Positions 23,764-37,000 of a stretch of 64,000 nucleotides of DNA are shown piece after piece (the first letter of the stretch is position 1; each line of letters opens with the position of its first letter). This DNA comes from Torreya grandis (taxonomy: Eukaryota > Streptophyta > Pinopsida > Cupressales > Taxaceae), in contig JARHVA010003168.1 of NCBI GenBank assembly GCA_037957365.1, forward strand, positions 1,254,501 through 1,318,500, written 5' to 3'. The notes under the pieces were generated by a model that was not told the origin of the DNA, did not search any database, and saw only the letters and a program-made list of their open reading frames with translations. The translations under genes and the position numbers were made by a program.

Positions 23764-26123
23764 TGTTATGATGTGAGATTTTACCCTTGTGGAGGAGTTA
23801 TTTAGGGTCCCCTATTCACAACCACAATATGGGAATAACCCTAAATTGTGGGTAACCTATGATGTGGCTAAACCTTTGAATAAGGCTAACTTCCTCATGA
23901 TGGATCACCTAGACTAATGTTACTATAGGGAAAATGGTTATAAATGGGAAAAAGGCTTATAATAAGGCTAAAAGGTGATGCACCAAATAAAAATGGGAAA
24001 CTCTCAGATCATGAACCCACACTAGATTAACACAAGACAATGCTAGCTCACATAACCTTAAAGACCAGTTGATTGCATATGTGTTTCATGGACGAGGTTT
24101 AAGAAGAACACTAATCCAGACATAAAATAACTTGAAAATTTCCTAAAGGAGGTCATAAATGAGGATAATGGATGAGGAATATTATCCTTCACTATGCCAG
24201 CATGCACAACTCACTCAACAAAGATCCAAGGTAAGAGACAAGTAAATAAAGTCTATTATTGCATCAAGAGGTAGTTATTACAAATGCTTGATAGGGTTTA
24301 GCCTAATCAAGAGTAAAATATCTTGTAATATCTTAGAGATTCCCCTAATACTAAAAAAAATGAGCATCTTTTTAGTTATGAGAAATAATGGGTAATATAG
24401 AGAAAGGGAAAATAGAGGAAGAAATAAGCCTACGTATAGAAAATAATTAATGAAGTGCCATCACATTTATTGAATTTTAGACCATCATTGATCCAATTAG
24501 GACTAATCATTCACCAACAAGATAAACATAATTGATTCAATAGTATTCAAGATCTTCTCATTCGATAACAAATACACTAGAATACAAGAATCTATTTTGA
24601 AGATGATGGGTCATGATCTTACAAAGAAAGGAAAATCTTGAAGGCTTCATAAAAAAATTGAATGCTCCATTGTACTCTCTAATCCCCAAATCTGCTCCTT
24701 GAAATTCTAGACCACCTTCCACTTGGATTCATTATAAGGACAAATCCTCATATCTTGAACTTGAAAAAGTCATGACTATATCTACCTAGAGTGGCTATAG
24801 GTACTTGCTTGTCAAGAAAATGACTATTTTATAAGATAAGACACTTCACTAGTCACATATATGCCTCTATTTCAAACTATATTATAGGTTTACTATAAAT
24901 GAAAATAAATCTAATTTATTGGTTTTCATATAACCATAATTATAATAGAGATACACAAGTTGCTTGATCTCATTTCAACAACTAGTTACCCATATTTGAT
25001 CTCTATTAGGCCTAAAAATATCTATTTTTTCCTTTGAGCATTTACAAAAGATAAGAAATCATCATCTACACAAATATTCTTTAAAGATCAATGTTCACAA
25101 TCATGAAACAATATTATGGTGCCAAAAAATGGGCCTTATAAGTTTTAAATCTTCAAACCAGATGTCAAGATTATGCTTTAATGGTGACAGAACTTCATCA
25201 TAATCATCTTAAGTTTAATGGTGATTGATTAAGATCTAATACTAGCATAACCCTTTCAAACATTTCTTTGCTTTGACCTAGGTCAAAGGTTTGACCTCTA
25301 ATCAAAGTCTCATATCTTAGATTTCTGATATTGGTTAATGATATAGATTTAGGCCTTCAAGATTAAGACACTTGGAAATTATACAGTTATCCTTAGGATA
25401 TGCTATCAGTTTCATCTATTCTTACACTTGCACCACATGTCAACCTTGTATTCATCCTCAAGAAAATTGAATATTTGACCTTATGCAAATCATTGATATG
25501 ATTTTACATGGTTTGAATGCATACCATTGATTTACCTAGAAGTTACCATGGTAGTGACACTTGGTAACTACATATTTATCTTTGAGATTCACTAATTAGT
25601 TAAACTTTCACTCATCATTAATCTACTTTGGTATGATGGATTGTGCATTATTGATATATTTAGGCCCATTAACCTTTTTATTAAACACACACCATTAGAT
25701 ATTCATTCAAAAACTTGAGATCTTAACCATTTTTATTCATGTGTTCATCCTTAGAATATTTGAATTTAAAATGGTTATTTATCACAACTTTAACTTGATG
25801 TCTCTGCACACATCCCACTATGCTAGTTCATTTTTGAATGCTTATATTTTGAGATAGGAAACTCATCAAGATATGAAATTTGTAGAGAATGTTTACGGGA
25901 AAAAAATAATCATGTCCATGTGATCTTTAACCCTGACTAATTTCCCATGTGCCTTTATTAAATGGGTAACCATACTAACCTATCCATTTTTGCATGACAT
26001 TTGATGATGGTCTAGTCTATCTTCTTCACTTTATCAAGTTATTGATCACTTGGTCAATCAATAACTATAATCATCTGATCTATCCAAGTAAAGGATTTTT
26101 AAGTGGGCCAAATTTGGCCAACA
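23764..26123 (+). repeat. Left LTR (2.36 kb) of the pol-less element E1
   Basis: It matches 29064-31434 in direct orientation end to end with a nearly constant offset of about 5300. Examples: GGGAATAA.CC near 23832 against 29130, TTCCTCATGATGGATCACCTA near 23890 against 29192, and GAAACTCATCAAGATA at 25857 against 31168. It starts TGTTATGATGTGAG and ends GGCCAACA. No gene was recognised within it. Confidence 0.9.
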
Positions 26124-26145
26124 TCTTTGGTGACTCATAGGGTAG
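26124..26145 (+). other. Probable primer-binding site of E1
   Basis: TCTTTGGTGACTCATAGGG directly follows the LTR end GGCCAACA. Compared with TGGCGACTCCACTGGGGA (complement of the 3' end of plant tRNA-Arg), it differs mainly by C-to-T and small changes. A related sequence, TTTATGGTGACTCACAAGGG on the minus strand, abuts the giant LTR at 49653. Confidence 0.55.
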
Positions 26146-27129
26146 AATGCCTACTATGCTTGAGAACCTATACTAGTTAACTTGTCTGATATATTGGGCA
26201 TGGAGTCATGAGTTAATATGAATTGAGTAAGGCTACTCCTTTATTTAAAACCCTCTCTTGAACCAATAAGGACCAAAAGAATCAAAACAAAAAAAAATTC
26301 CTAAGGCACTTAGTGAAAGGAAACAGAGAATAAAAGGGAAACTAACCTAAATAAAGCAAGGATCATTAACCTAAGGAAAGATGGAAAAAAAGACAAAAGG
26401 GAAGTAGACTATTACTTGTAATATTCACTTTTTGAAACAAATCAAACCTAGAATATCTAACCTATAGTGACAATGTTCCTTCCAGGGTCAAATGGAAAGA
26501 TATTTTATGCACCTTGGAAATTTGAAATAGGCTTTCTTTTTCTTGATAGATCTCTTCAATATCTAAGATCATTTTCATGTTCATGTCTTCTCGAGGATGT
26601 AATTGGTTCTTTTACTTCTAATTTCAAGTACATGAGTTATAGACATGAGTCCAAGACCCAGTCATCTCCTCCCAAATTCATGTATTTTACATGAACATCT
26701 TAAATTATTCTTCATTTATGAACTATGATCATGAACATATAAACCATCTTGATGTGTCTCCTTTGACATATCTACAAGGTTAACCTATAAGGGATATGGA
26801 TCTTATATTGGTACATCTTGAGGCCACTTAAGCTCATTATCAACTTCCAAAAGTAGTGAGATATCTGAAGTTAAAGAGAAAAGATGATAACCATGTTTGA
26901 AAAGTTCAAACATGTCATCTCCTAAGAGAGCCACTACTTCCTAATTGATGAAATAAATTTCCTTAATTTGTAATGGACCATATTAAAGTAAATAATAACA
27001 TAAATTAAAGATAAAAAAAATCTAAATATTTGTTCTCATTAAGTTGTAATTCAATTGGATCTTCTTCAAGCTGAATGTTAGAAGCAAGCATATAAATTCC
27101 TTAATCATAGTCATGAGGCTAAAAGTATT

Positions 27130-27627
27130 CTTATGATATATTATACTATTCAATCAAGATTACTTCATATTCAACATCAAGATGATGACTAAGAATTCTT
27201 TCAATTTCAAGATGTTCTTCATCTTCATTAGCTGATTGGTACTTGTCTTCCACTACTTCTGCAAGCTCTTGTCCTTCATGATGAATGATAGTTTCTATAT
27301 TATCAAAAAACTCATGAAAAACATCATCAAATTGAACAATTGGATTATCTTCCTCTTTAACATCAACAACCTCCTCTTCATGTAACTTTTCTTGTACTTA
27401 CATCTTAGCCTCTACCTCAGCTTTCTCTTGCACTTGCTCCATATTTGCATCATTATGGAAGACTGAAACATGTTTATCCTTTCCAAGAGGTGTCCATATC
27501 ATGATTTAATCTTCCTGGTCACTCAAGTCACCTTAATTTTATGATTCCTTAGTTACATCTTCTTTATTTTCCTCACAAAAGAGAGGGTCTTTCTCAAAGA
27601 GTGGCACCTTAATTTTATGACCCTTGA
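27130..27627 (-). pseudogene. Acidic, coiled-coil-like protein relic inside E1
   Basis: About 165 codons of a coherent minus-strand frame with few stops. It reads GHKIKVPLFEKDPLFCEENK at the start, then WTPLGKDKHVSVFHNDANME, EQVQEKAEVEAKM, EEEVVDVKEEDNPIVQFDD, FHEFFDNIETIIHEGQELAE and HHLDVEYEVILIE at the end. It is very rich in Glu and Asp with heptad-like spacing. Stops are TAG/TAA where Gln would fit. I recognise no family; similar acidic segments occur in gag linkers and in antisense frames of Tat elements. No counterpart is visible in the giant-LTR element. Confidence 0.6.
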
Positions 27628-28479
27628 AAATATTCAATAAGATGAGAAAGGTAGAAAGAAGTTATCATAGATACCTAATTTTGTTGATGGAAATGCTCTT
27701 CTTGGATCACCTTCACCTCCTCTCTCAGTTGTATTATTGTTTTTAAATGGCTTTATATGAAGGAAAGGCTCTAGGTTTTTGAGGGGAAAGGAGTGGGGGC
27801 TGAATGATCTTGGATTATGCTTGAATGTTCTTTATCTCTTGAATATTAAATCTGATTCTAAGTCATAAACTTAGGTTTAGAAACCTCTGATTCTATACTT
27901 GTTCTTAATATGGTTTGTAAATAATAAATTTGTTTTTGTGTTGCCTTTGTAGCTATTATTGAATGCTAGAGATGTTGATGTACAAACTTGATTTGATTAG
28001 ATAGATTAGCCTCAAAATCATGGACCAATTGGTTATATATGCCTACCTTCAAAACTAAATATGAGGTCTCCTATATGATCTATTGATAAACATGGAGATT
28101 AGTACCCTCAACACATACTTGTTTATCCTTCCTTGGCCTCTCTTAGATAGACTTCTAGGTAGGAAAGCTAGGCATGGTCTAAATGGACTCTTGAGGGATA
28201 TGGTAAGCATTGGTTTGGCATTCAAGAAGGGAAAAGGGTAGTTCTATGGGAACATGATGATGAATATGATGACCTTGAGGTTTATCATAAAATACAACCT
28301 CTCTTTAATGTTTACTATCAGAACACTTATGTCTAGAATATCAACACTAAAATTTGAGTGGCCTTGCCTTATGAAGGATGCACCTACCTTTTTAGCCTAT
28401 TAAAAATTAACTCTCATGTTCTAAATTTCATGCTTAGAAATATCCTATCCATATCTCTTTTGGGTATCTATACTTATCA

Positions 28480-28865
28480 TCTATTTCTCATATCTAAACA
28501 AGGTTTGTTTGAAGCTTGAGATGGAATACTTTGGGGCTTGATTGGGATGATTAAGAAGACAACAAGATTCATGAGGGTTATCATAGGATTGGTATGGGTC
28601 ACCATAATATTGATAAGGCTATGTACATGGTCAGTGATGCTCATCATAAGGCTGATATAGATCATGGTAGGGCTGATATGGGTCATGAGGATTGGTAAGA
28701 GACATGCTCTTGATAATAAAGATCATGAGAAACCTAATAAGGCTCATCATATCTTTGATAGAAATCTTGGTAAGGTTGATTAGGATCATATGGATCATGA
28801 GGTTCATACTAGAATTATTAATAAGGAGGTGGATGATAGGGGTATTAATCATGTTTATTCATATC
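28480..28865 (-). pseudogene. Tyr/Pro/Gln-rich repeat protein relic inside E1
   Basis: The minus strand carries irregular repeats of the type D-P-Y-Q-P-Y: YEPHDPYDPNQPYQDFYQRY, then after a frameshift NPHDPYQPYHDLYQPYDEHH, and PYQYYGDPYQSYDNPHESC. Stops are TAG/TAA/TGA at probable Gln/Trp codons. A similar frame occurs in the interior of the giant-LTR element at 48849. In both cases it runs away from the edge bearing the tRNA-Arg-like site. It may be the N-terminus of a gag-like protein or an antisense frame. Confidence 0.6.
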
Positions 28866-29063
28866 AACCTTTGATGTCAAATGAGATGAAATAGCTAAAT
28901 ATAATCTTCAATGAGACATACCTAGGCTGCTTACAACTAGAAGCTTTGATTTGGAGTCACCATTGATACTAACTTACTTGATTCAAAAATATGATTAGAG
29001 GAAAGACACACCAAAAATATTTCCAATCTTTTGGATCTTGGTCCCATTGGGCATGACACAAAC

Positions 29064-31434
29064 TATTATGACATGATATTTCACCCTTCTATAGGAGTTC
29101 TTTAGGTTCTCCCACTCCTAGTCATAATATGGGAATAATCCCAGGTTGTGGATAACCTATGATGGGGCTAAAACTCTAAACAAGGTCAAATTCCTCTTGA
29201 TGGATCACCTAACCTAATGATAATGTAGGGAAAAGGGTTATAAATGGTCAAAAGGATCCTAATAAGGCTAAAAGGTGATGCACAAAATAAAAATTAGCTT
29301 GAACCCACACTAGATCAGTGTAAGATAATGTTAGCTCACACAACCTCATAAACCAACTAATTGCATAAGTGTTTCATGGACTAGGTTCAAGAATAACACT
29401 AATATAGAGTTGAAATATATTTAAAAAGCCCTAAAAGAGGTTAGAAAGGAGGACAATAGATGAGGAATATTCTCCCACAATATGACATCATGCAAAACTC
29501 ACTCAACATAGATCAAAGGCAAGAGATAGGTAAAGAAGGTCTATTATTGCATCAAGAGGTAGTTCTTAAAAATTCTTGATAAGGTTTAGCCTAATCAAGG
29601 GAAAAATATCTAAAATATCTTACACAATCCCTTGATACTCCTAAAAATGATCATCTTTTTACCAATGAGAAAGAATGGGTAATAAAGAGAAAGGGAGAAG
29701 AGAGGAAGAAATAAGCCTATTTACTAAAAATAATTAATGAAATGACACCACATTTATTGACTTTTGAACCATATTTGATCTAATTATTACTAATAATTCA
29801 CCAAAAAACTAACCTTCATTTTATCCAATAGTCTTCAAGGTCTTCTCATTCATTGATAAATACACTAGAAGACAATAATTTTTATTAAAGATGATGGGTC
29901 ATGATCTTACCAAGAAAGGAAAATCCTAAAGGCTTTATAAAAGAATATAATGCTCCATTTTACTCTCCAATACCCAAATTTTCTACTTAAAACTTCTATG
30001 CCAACTTCCACTTGGCTTCATTATAAGTAAAAGATCGTCATATCTTGAACCTAATAAAGTCATGACTATATCTATCTTGAGCGGCTATAGGTACCTATTT
30101 TTAGATAAAATGACTATTTTGGAAGATAAAACACTTCTTCATTAATCACATATATGCTCCTATTTCAAACCTTATCATAGGTTTACTATAAATGAAAATT
30201 AATACCATTTATTGGTTTTCATATAGCCATAATTATAATGGAGATACACAAGTTACTTGATCTCATTTCAATAGCTAGTTTCCCATATTTGATTTATATT
30301 AGGCCTAGAAAGACCTATTTTTTCCTTTGAGAATTTATGGAAGCCAAGAACTCATTATATGCATAAATATTCTTTAAATATCAATGTTCACAGTCATGAA
30401 ATAATACTGCTACCCCAAAAAATGGGCCCCATAAATTATAAATATTTGAACTAAAGGTTAAGACTATGATTTAATGGCTATGAAACTTCATAATAAACAT
30501 TATAAATATATGAATGTGTTCCATGTTTAATGGTATTTGACTAAGATATAATGGTAGTACAACCCTTTGAAATATTACTATAGTTTGACCTAATTCACAT
30601 GTTTAACCTTTAATCAAAGTCTCATGTCTTTGAATTTTGATAGTGACTGTTGATCTTGATATGGGCCTTCAAGATTAAGACTCTTGGAAATTGCACATTT
30701 AACCTTAAGATATGATATCAGTTTCATCTACTCATGTGCTGGCACCATGTGTTGACCTCACGTTCATCCTTGGGAATATTAACTCTTTGACCTTATGTGC
30801 ATCATTTTTCTACTTTTTCATAGTTTGAGTGTATACCATTAATTTACCTGATAGTTACCATGGTCATGACACTTTTCAATTGTGCATTTATCTTCAAGAT
30901 TCACTGAATAGTTAAACTTTCACTTATCATTCATCTAATTTGGTATGATGGATCATGCACCATTGATCTATTTGGGCCCACTAGCCTTGTTATTCGATGT
31001 GCAATGTTAGATCTTCATTTATGCACCCAAGATATTGACACTTATCAGTCACATTTTCATCCTTAGAAAATTTGAATTTAAATGGTTATTTGTCATAGCT
31101 TTAACTTGATGTTTCCATGCATGTCCCATTCTGCTAGTTCATATTTGAATGCTTATATCTTGAGATAGAAAACTCATCAAGATACGAAATTTGTAGAGGA
31201 TGTTTATGGAACAAAAATAATCATGTCTATGTGATCTTCACCCTTGATTTATTTTCTAATTTCATGTATTAAAAATGAAACTAGAGTAACCTATCCATTT
31301 TTGCATGATAGATGATGATGGTCTGGTCCATATTCTTTGCTTGCTCAAGTCATTTGATCATTTGGTCAATCAATAACCCTACTGAGTTGATCTATCTAGG
31401 TAGAATCTTTGTATTTGGGAAAAATTTGGCCGAC
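29064..31434 (+). repeat. Right LTR (2.37 kb) of element E1
   Basis: Partner of 23764-26123. Its first base pair has changed from TG to TA (TATTATGACATGA), and it ends TTGGCCGACA followed by the target-duplication pentamer ATAAC. Confidence 0.9.
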
Positions 31435-31439
31435 AATAA

Positions 31440-32157
31440 CATATTGGGAATTTTTTTTATATGATTTGTATAGACCATTTGTAAATTGTATAAATATCTT
31501 AGATGCTTGTTTTTTTCCCAAACAATCCAAGGAAAATATTTATACAACCAATATTAAAGAGAGCCATACATTTTCATAGGGAAGAATACATTAATCAACA
31601 TATCCCATGTAATAATAATACTTATACTGGGCTTATTTATGAAAGACCTAAAGAAACATTCAATCAATTGATGGATGTGTATGTGGGATATATTCTTTTA
31701 GTATGACTAACAAATGAAAATTAAAATATATGGATGGGAAATTAATATATGGATATTTAACATAGATTAGAAGGTGAGAATGTGTCTAAAAAGGTCAAGA
31801 TTCAATAATGGAAACTTATAGGGAAAGTAGATAGTGTAGAGTTATATCCATATTATTTAAGGACGAATAGAACATGGATAAAATTAGATAAAACTATACA
31901 AGATATTGATGTGGATATAATTATTTAGGCAAGGCCACCAAATAAAATATGGAAAGAAGGATCAATTAAGATACTTGATAATGGAAGTGAGGCCACAGAA
32001 GTATACCTTGAACTACCTAAACATGGTAATGAATGTTAGGCTACTTGGTGAAACTATTGAAGATCGTAAATTAATATGTGATGACATATTGGCCCAGTAT
32101 GTGGGTTTTTTACACAACACTCTAAGAAGACCTTACAATCAATGTACTATTATTTAA
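31440..32157 (+). pseudogene. Protein-like relic, probable continuation of the interrupted protein
   Basis: Plus-strand frames read YWEFFLYDLYRPFVNCINIL, FPNNPRKIFIQPILKRAIHF, GLIYERPKETFNQLMDVYVG, LIGKVDSVELYPYYLRTNRT, WIKLDKTIQDIDVDII and KIWKEGSIKILDNGSEATEV. Codon-like quality with stops at Gln codons suggests a real former gene. No family is recognised. It begins exactly at the right target duplication of E1. If E1 is removed, it follows the VGHTNEDID relic, so it may be the same protein's C-terminal part. This assignment rests on context only. Confidence 0.45.
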
Positions 32158-32923
32158 TATGAAAGGAAAATATATATTTATTTCATTTAATTATTTATCA
32201 TTAATAAATATAGAAGGATGTAATTGGTAAAGAAAAATATTGGGTAACCAAGGGGCACCTTGAATATTTATTCAATCTAAATATTTATCATTAATAAATT
32301 TGTCATTTTTGTCACTATCTCAATTTCATGGATTCTCGCAAAATGTGACTTTATTCCACATTTACTAGGTTTAACATATATTAGAATAGGTTTGGTTCAA
32401 ATCTTAAACCAAATTAACTTGTTTGGTTTAGTTCAAAGGCCTTTTTACTATTTTGTTATTGTATTTCATTTTAAAATAAGATGAGAAGAGGGAATAAAAT
32501 CATATCTAAGGGATTTTTTAATTAAAGTCTAGACTTATTTGGTGAATTTCAAATATTTTCTTCAAGTGTCCAAATATCCATAATACCATGTTTGTGTTAT
32601 TTGAGCTCTATGGGGGAAATGAAAAAAAGGTCAACAAGGAAACCCTATTTTGTGTAGAACATGTTGAATAATTCCTAAGACATGGAGTAATAGTCACATA
32701 TATCTCATGAATTTTTTATTTTTCATGTACATTGGAGATACCTAGGATTAAAGGTGGTTACTAATAATAATGTTCTAAATTTTTTTTAACCTAAAAAATA
32801 CTATATTATATAATAGAAAAAATTACAGCCCTAGAACATGAAAAATGAATTTCTCTCTATTGGAATTATTGGTATATATTTTTCATTCTCACCATATATG
32901 GTGTATGAACATGTAAAATAATA
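32158..32923. other. No gene seen
   Basis: AT-rich sequence with no coherent frame, no repeat partner noticed in the window and no RNA gene signature. Confidence 0.4.
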
Positions 32924-34098
32924 TGAAAACTATTTTAACTGATTAGGGTTTTACTTAAGTAAATCCTATGTTTGATTAAAGGGCTAAGTATTTTAAATTA
33001 GTGAAATAATATGCATATAATAACTAATTATTTATTACATATTTTGAATATCTTTTACTTTCTCAAAATAGTAATAAATATGTGAAAATAAAGACTTATC
33101 TAAAAAACACTTGATATGAAAGATTTGAATGCTAGAAATTAAGATATAAACATGTTTGAGTGTCATCAACTAGATCAATGTATCAGAACCCCTACTAGAT
33201 AGTAGTAACATGTGGATCTAGTGTCTTGAAAATGGTGCTAGTGTCCTCTATATAAGACTACTTCAAGATTTTAAGTGCACTTGCATTTGTGTTTATAGAT
33301 TCTATTCTTACATGCACAAAGTTTAAAACTCAATGTAAACCCTAATCCTCCTTGAAATTAAGGCATGAGATGAATAGTGTGTTTTCTAGTAGGGTAAATT
33401 GGACATCCTTAACACCTAACTATGAAGATACTTGCCTATATACCAATACTCTAAGGAGGGATCAATCCTGATGGAGTTATCCCCACCTAAGTGTTAGTGC
33501 AAGTGCAATTAATGTTATAATGATAGTGGTCTTGAATGCCTTGAGTGTTATTGAGATTATAAATATAGAAAATCTAAGAATAGGGAAAATGTATATGGTA
33601 GCATGCATAATTAGGAGAGGATATAGACTAATAACCTTTATTTTGCTCAACTTATTTCATGTTTGAATAGGTATTTAACATCTAATATTGATCAAGTGGA
33701 TAGAGGTCTAAAAGGCATGTATTTATAGTGTTTTGTAGCTTGTGTGGACAATAAAAGATGCTTAGGCTAACCTTAGGAGGGTTTTACCTTTGAAAAAATA
33801 TTTTTATGGGAAAGATATGGTAAATGACATTAACAACATTTTGGGGACACTAAAACCACGTGGCTCTAATGTCCTTAATATTGTGTTCATGTCTAGTTGG
33901 GAGACTATTTAGAACAAAGGGTTAGGATTAGGAAATGAGGGTCTAAGAGTTAATTTAGTTTAGCTAGGGATGCTTGTGGTCTGTGCAAAGGTTGTAAATG
34001 TGTGATAGTATTCTCTAGGATAAATTTAAGGATAAGCTAGGAATAAGTTGTCTCAAGTATCACTCTTATCACTCAATTACTACTTTTAGGTGATTAAA
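32924..34098 (-). repeat. 3' LTR of gag-bearing element A
   Basis: It matches 39465-40667 in direct orientation. Examples: CCTATGTTTGATTAAAGGG (32968 and 39503), CTAGATAGTAGT near 33198 and 39715, ATGTGGATCTAGTGTC near 33210 and 39751, and the shared end CAAGTATCACTCTTATCACTCAA. On the minus strand, AAAGAGGGGATAA directly precedes it, a good polypurine tract, which makes this the 3' copy. Confidence 0.85.
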
Positions 34099-37000
34099 TT
34101 TATCCCCTCTTTATTTTATAAGTGAAAAAAGTAAAATGACTAGTATAAATAAAAAATAAGCATACCTAAAATTATCTAGGAAGTGAATCTTGTGAACCTT
34201 AGTTTGAGTATGTGAAACTAGGTTTGTGTATGTGAAGCATGACCTAAATCATAACCTACAAGTAAAAATTTCATAAATCATTCCTTAATTAAGAGATATA
34301 AAAATTAAAATACTATGATAATTAAAGAATTAACTATGTAAAACTAAGTAAAGAGATGGGAAAGAGGAAAGGAATGAATATGCTTCATTGGGTACATGAA
34401 CCAATGTACGAGCCTAGTGACAACTTGTGTATGTGCTCGTATATAATGATAAAATCATTGAATAGATTGGAATAATCTAATATATTGATCAATCCTCATG
34501 TGTGGGTGTATCAAGAACTCAATATGTATTTGAATCCATCATTTTTTACCCCTTCTTGGTGGATTATGACCTATGAAATAAATTAGATTGGATTGATAGT
34601 GTGTCCAACCCTCTCATGCAAGTAGATAAAAAACTAAAGTAGATTAATATAAAATTAAAGTTCACAAATTAAAAGAAATGTCTAATTTAGTATATCTACA
34701 TTTTTATTTTGGATTTGAGACCACTTAGTACATTAGGCAACTCTAGGTCACTCAAGAATGCCAACCACTATAGATGGAGTAAGGCATGAAACTGGTGATA
34801 ACCTAGAATATGATGTCAATTTTATATATCATAGATAATGACATGGAGTTTAAAATTCCATATGATTAACATATGTGTAACTAATCATATGGGAACAATG
34901 TATCAAACACATTCCCCTAATTTGATATCTAAGTATATTAATTCTAGATTGAGTTTTAATAATTATATCAAAATATCTAAACTAAATATGGGAATGATCA
35001 TGATTCACATTATGCCCCAAATATGAGTACTTTATATGAATCTAAGATGAACTAATGTGAATCTAACCAAACTCTAAACATAACTATTAAACTTGTAGCT
35101 AAATCTATCTAAACTTGTATTGTACCTCTGTACTATTCTAGCTAATCTAAATTATTCTAAAACTAGGTATACTAGATAATAGTGCCTTATCTTGGATAGT
35201 AGCACCATGTAGTTATAATATTCCTATTTAGTAGCTAATGTCTATCTAGTCTAAATTTTGTGTCACTGTACTACTTTTTGATTCCCTATTTTTCTTATAT
35301 GTTTACCTATTTTTAATTTTCTAAAATTGAACATGTGTGCTAGAAACTATTTTGTGAATGCAATATAGGATCTTGATCTCTGTGACAAACCCTTTTTAAT
35401 TCTTCCTCTTTTGAGGGTAGTTGTATAACCTATGTAAGAACTTTCCTTAAAATAAAAATATCTAAAAAATGTGTATTAGCTAGAGTATGTATGATAATTG
35501 CATGATAAGACAATATAATATGTAAACATAACATAATAATCTAAGATAATCTAAGCATAAGTTTCTAATGTAAGATGTATGTCATGTATGAACTTTCACA
35601 AGGGTGTCAAGGTATATGTAATCAATTTATATAACAATAAACTTGAATAGAACTAAGTAGCTACCTAGGGGGATATGGTATGATGTCCATCATGGTATCC
35701 AAGTAGGAATGGTAGATGCATGAAGTCCCTCATGACATCAAGGATTGGTGTGTGTAACAATAAATTATATGTATCATGTCCATGAAACATATAATAAAAC
35801 ATACATACAAAACACATGAGGTGTGCTAAGTAGGCCAAGGGACCACAATATAAAGGACATAGGCACATGTCACTAAATCTAAGAAAATAAGACATACAAG
35901 GACATGTTCAGATGTCCACATATGAAAGGAACAAGCAAGCTAGCTTAGATCTACATAGAAGGACATGTTCAAATGTCCACATACATAATTAGGAAAACAC
36001 ACACAAGGGATATGGGTACATGTCCAAGGCATACATATTTTGAATAAAAGTGGTGTAGAGCCAAATAATAATCACATATTCAAATTCCCTCAAATAAACA
36101 AAGTATAAAAATAAAATCAAGTATAAACTATGAAATTTAGAAATGAAAGCATGCATGAATGTAGTAAAAATCTATGTAAGAGTGAGAATGTACATATGTT
36201 ATGTCTAGAGTGGTGATAGTTGGTAAAAAATATGAGTATAAGTATCAATGATCAATATTAATATTAATATTAATATATAATAATTCTAAAACTAGAATGT
36301 ATAGAATGTAAAGGTAGAAATTACTAATATAAACTATCTATAGGATGACCCCAAGTGGTTGAATGTTTCGAGTGAATAACCATGAATCAGTATATATTCA
36401 ACTAGTGGGTAGATGATAGAAAATCTAGATTAGTGTAATGGACCTAAGTCTAATATGTAATCTACAAACACTCGACAAATAAATTGAATCATGTATTATG
36501 ATGAAAATAACTATACTATAAAACCTATCATATGAATTATCTAGAAAATATAAGAAATTTAAGCATAACAATGCATACAATCTATACTTTCTATTTTTTT
36601 CTGAGTAATATTTGAATGTTTTTGTGTTTTTTGAAATATTGTATTATTTTTGTATTTTATAGATATAAATAATGTACATGGAGCATGAAAACTAACTATG
36701 TATAAGGAATTATAAAAAAATCATGTATAGGAGGGTAGGAACCATACTAACTAATGAGTCTCATGGGAGATTCACTATCATTGTGACTGTGTCAAATAAT
36801 GGATTTGTGATCATGTGTGTTGTGTGAAAGGGAAACCATGATCCCATAATATATTGTAATGAGATATCTATATCTATATTTACCTATGTAGTGGTGCTAT
36901 GAATTTGAGACACTGCTTTGGATGTGTTGTGAACTATAGGGGACTTGAGAACCCATATTGTATAAGAAGTTATAGGTGACATAAGTGCCCTATGTGGATA

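Larger units (their letters stand above)
23764..31434 (+). mobile_element. Non-autonomous LTR retrotransposon E1 (7.7 kb, no pol)
   Basis: Two direct LTRs of about 2.4 kb flank an interior of only 2.9 kb without any RT or integrase that I can recognise. The flanking pentamers ATAAT (23759-23763) and ATAAC (31435-31439) are a near-perfect target duplication. At the inner edge of the left LTR TCTTTGGTGACTCATAGGG (26124-26142) is a degenerate tRNA-Arg(ACG) primer site, which sets the strand. The two protein-like relics inside read on the opposite strand, so the orientation is not fully secure. It sits inside the VGHTNEDID-protein relic. Confidence 0.82.

Noticed and set aside
34838..35026. 62-codon plus-strand open frame in element A
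   Set aside because: Antisense to the element, no motif, and within the length expected by chance in this region.
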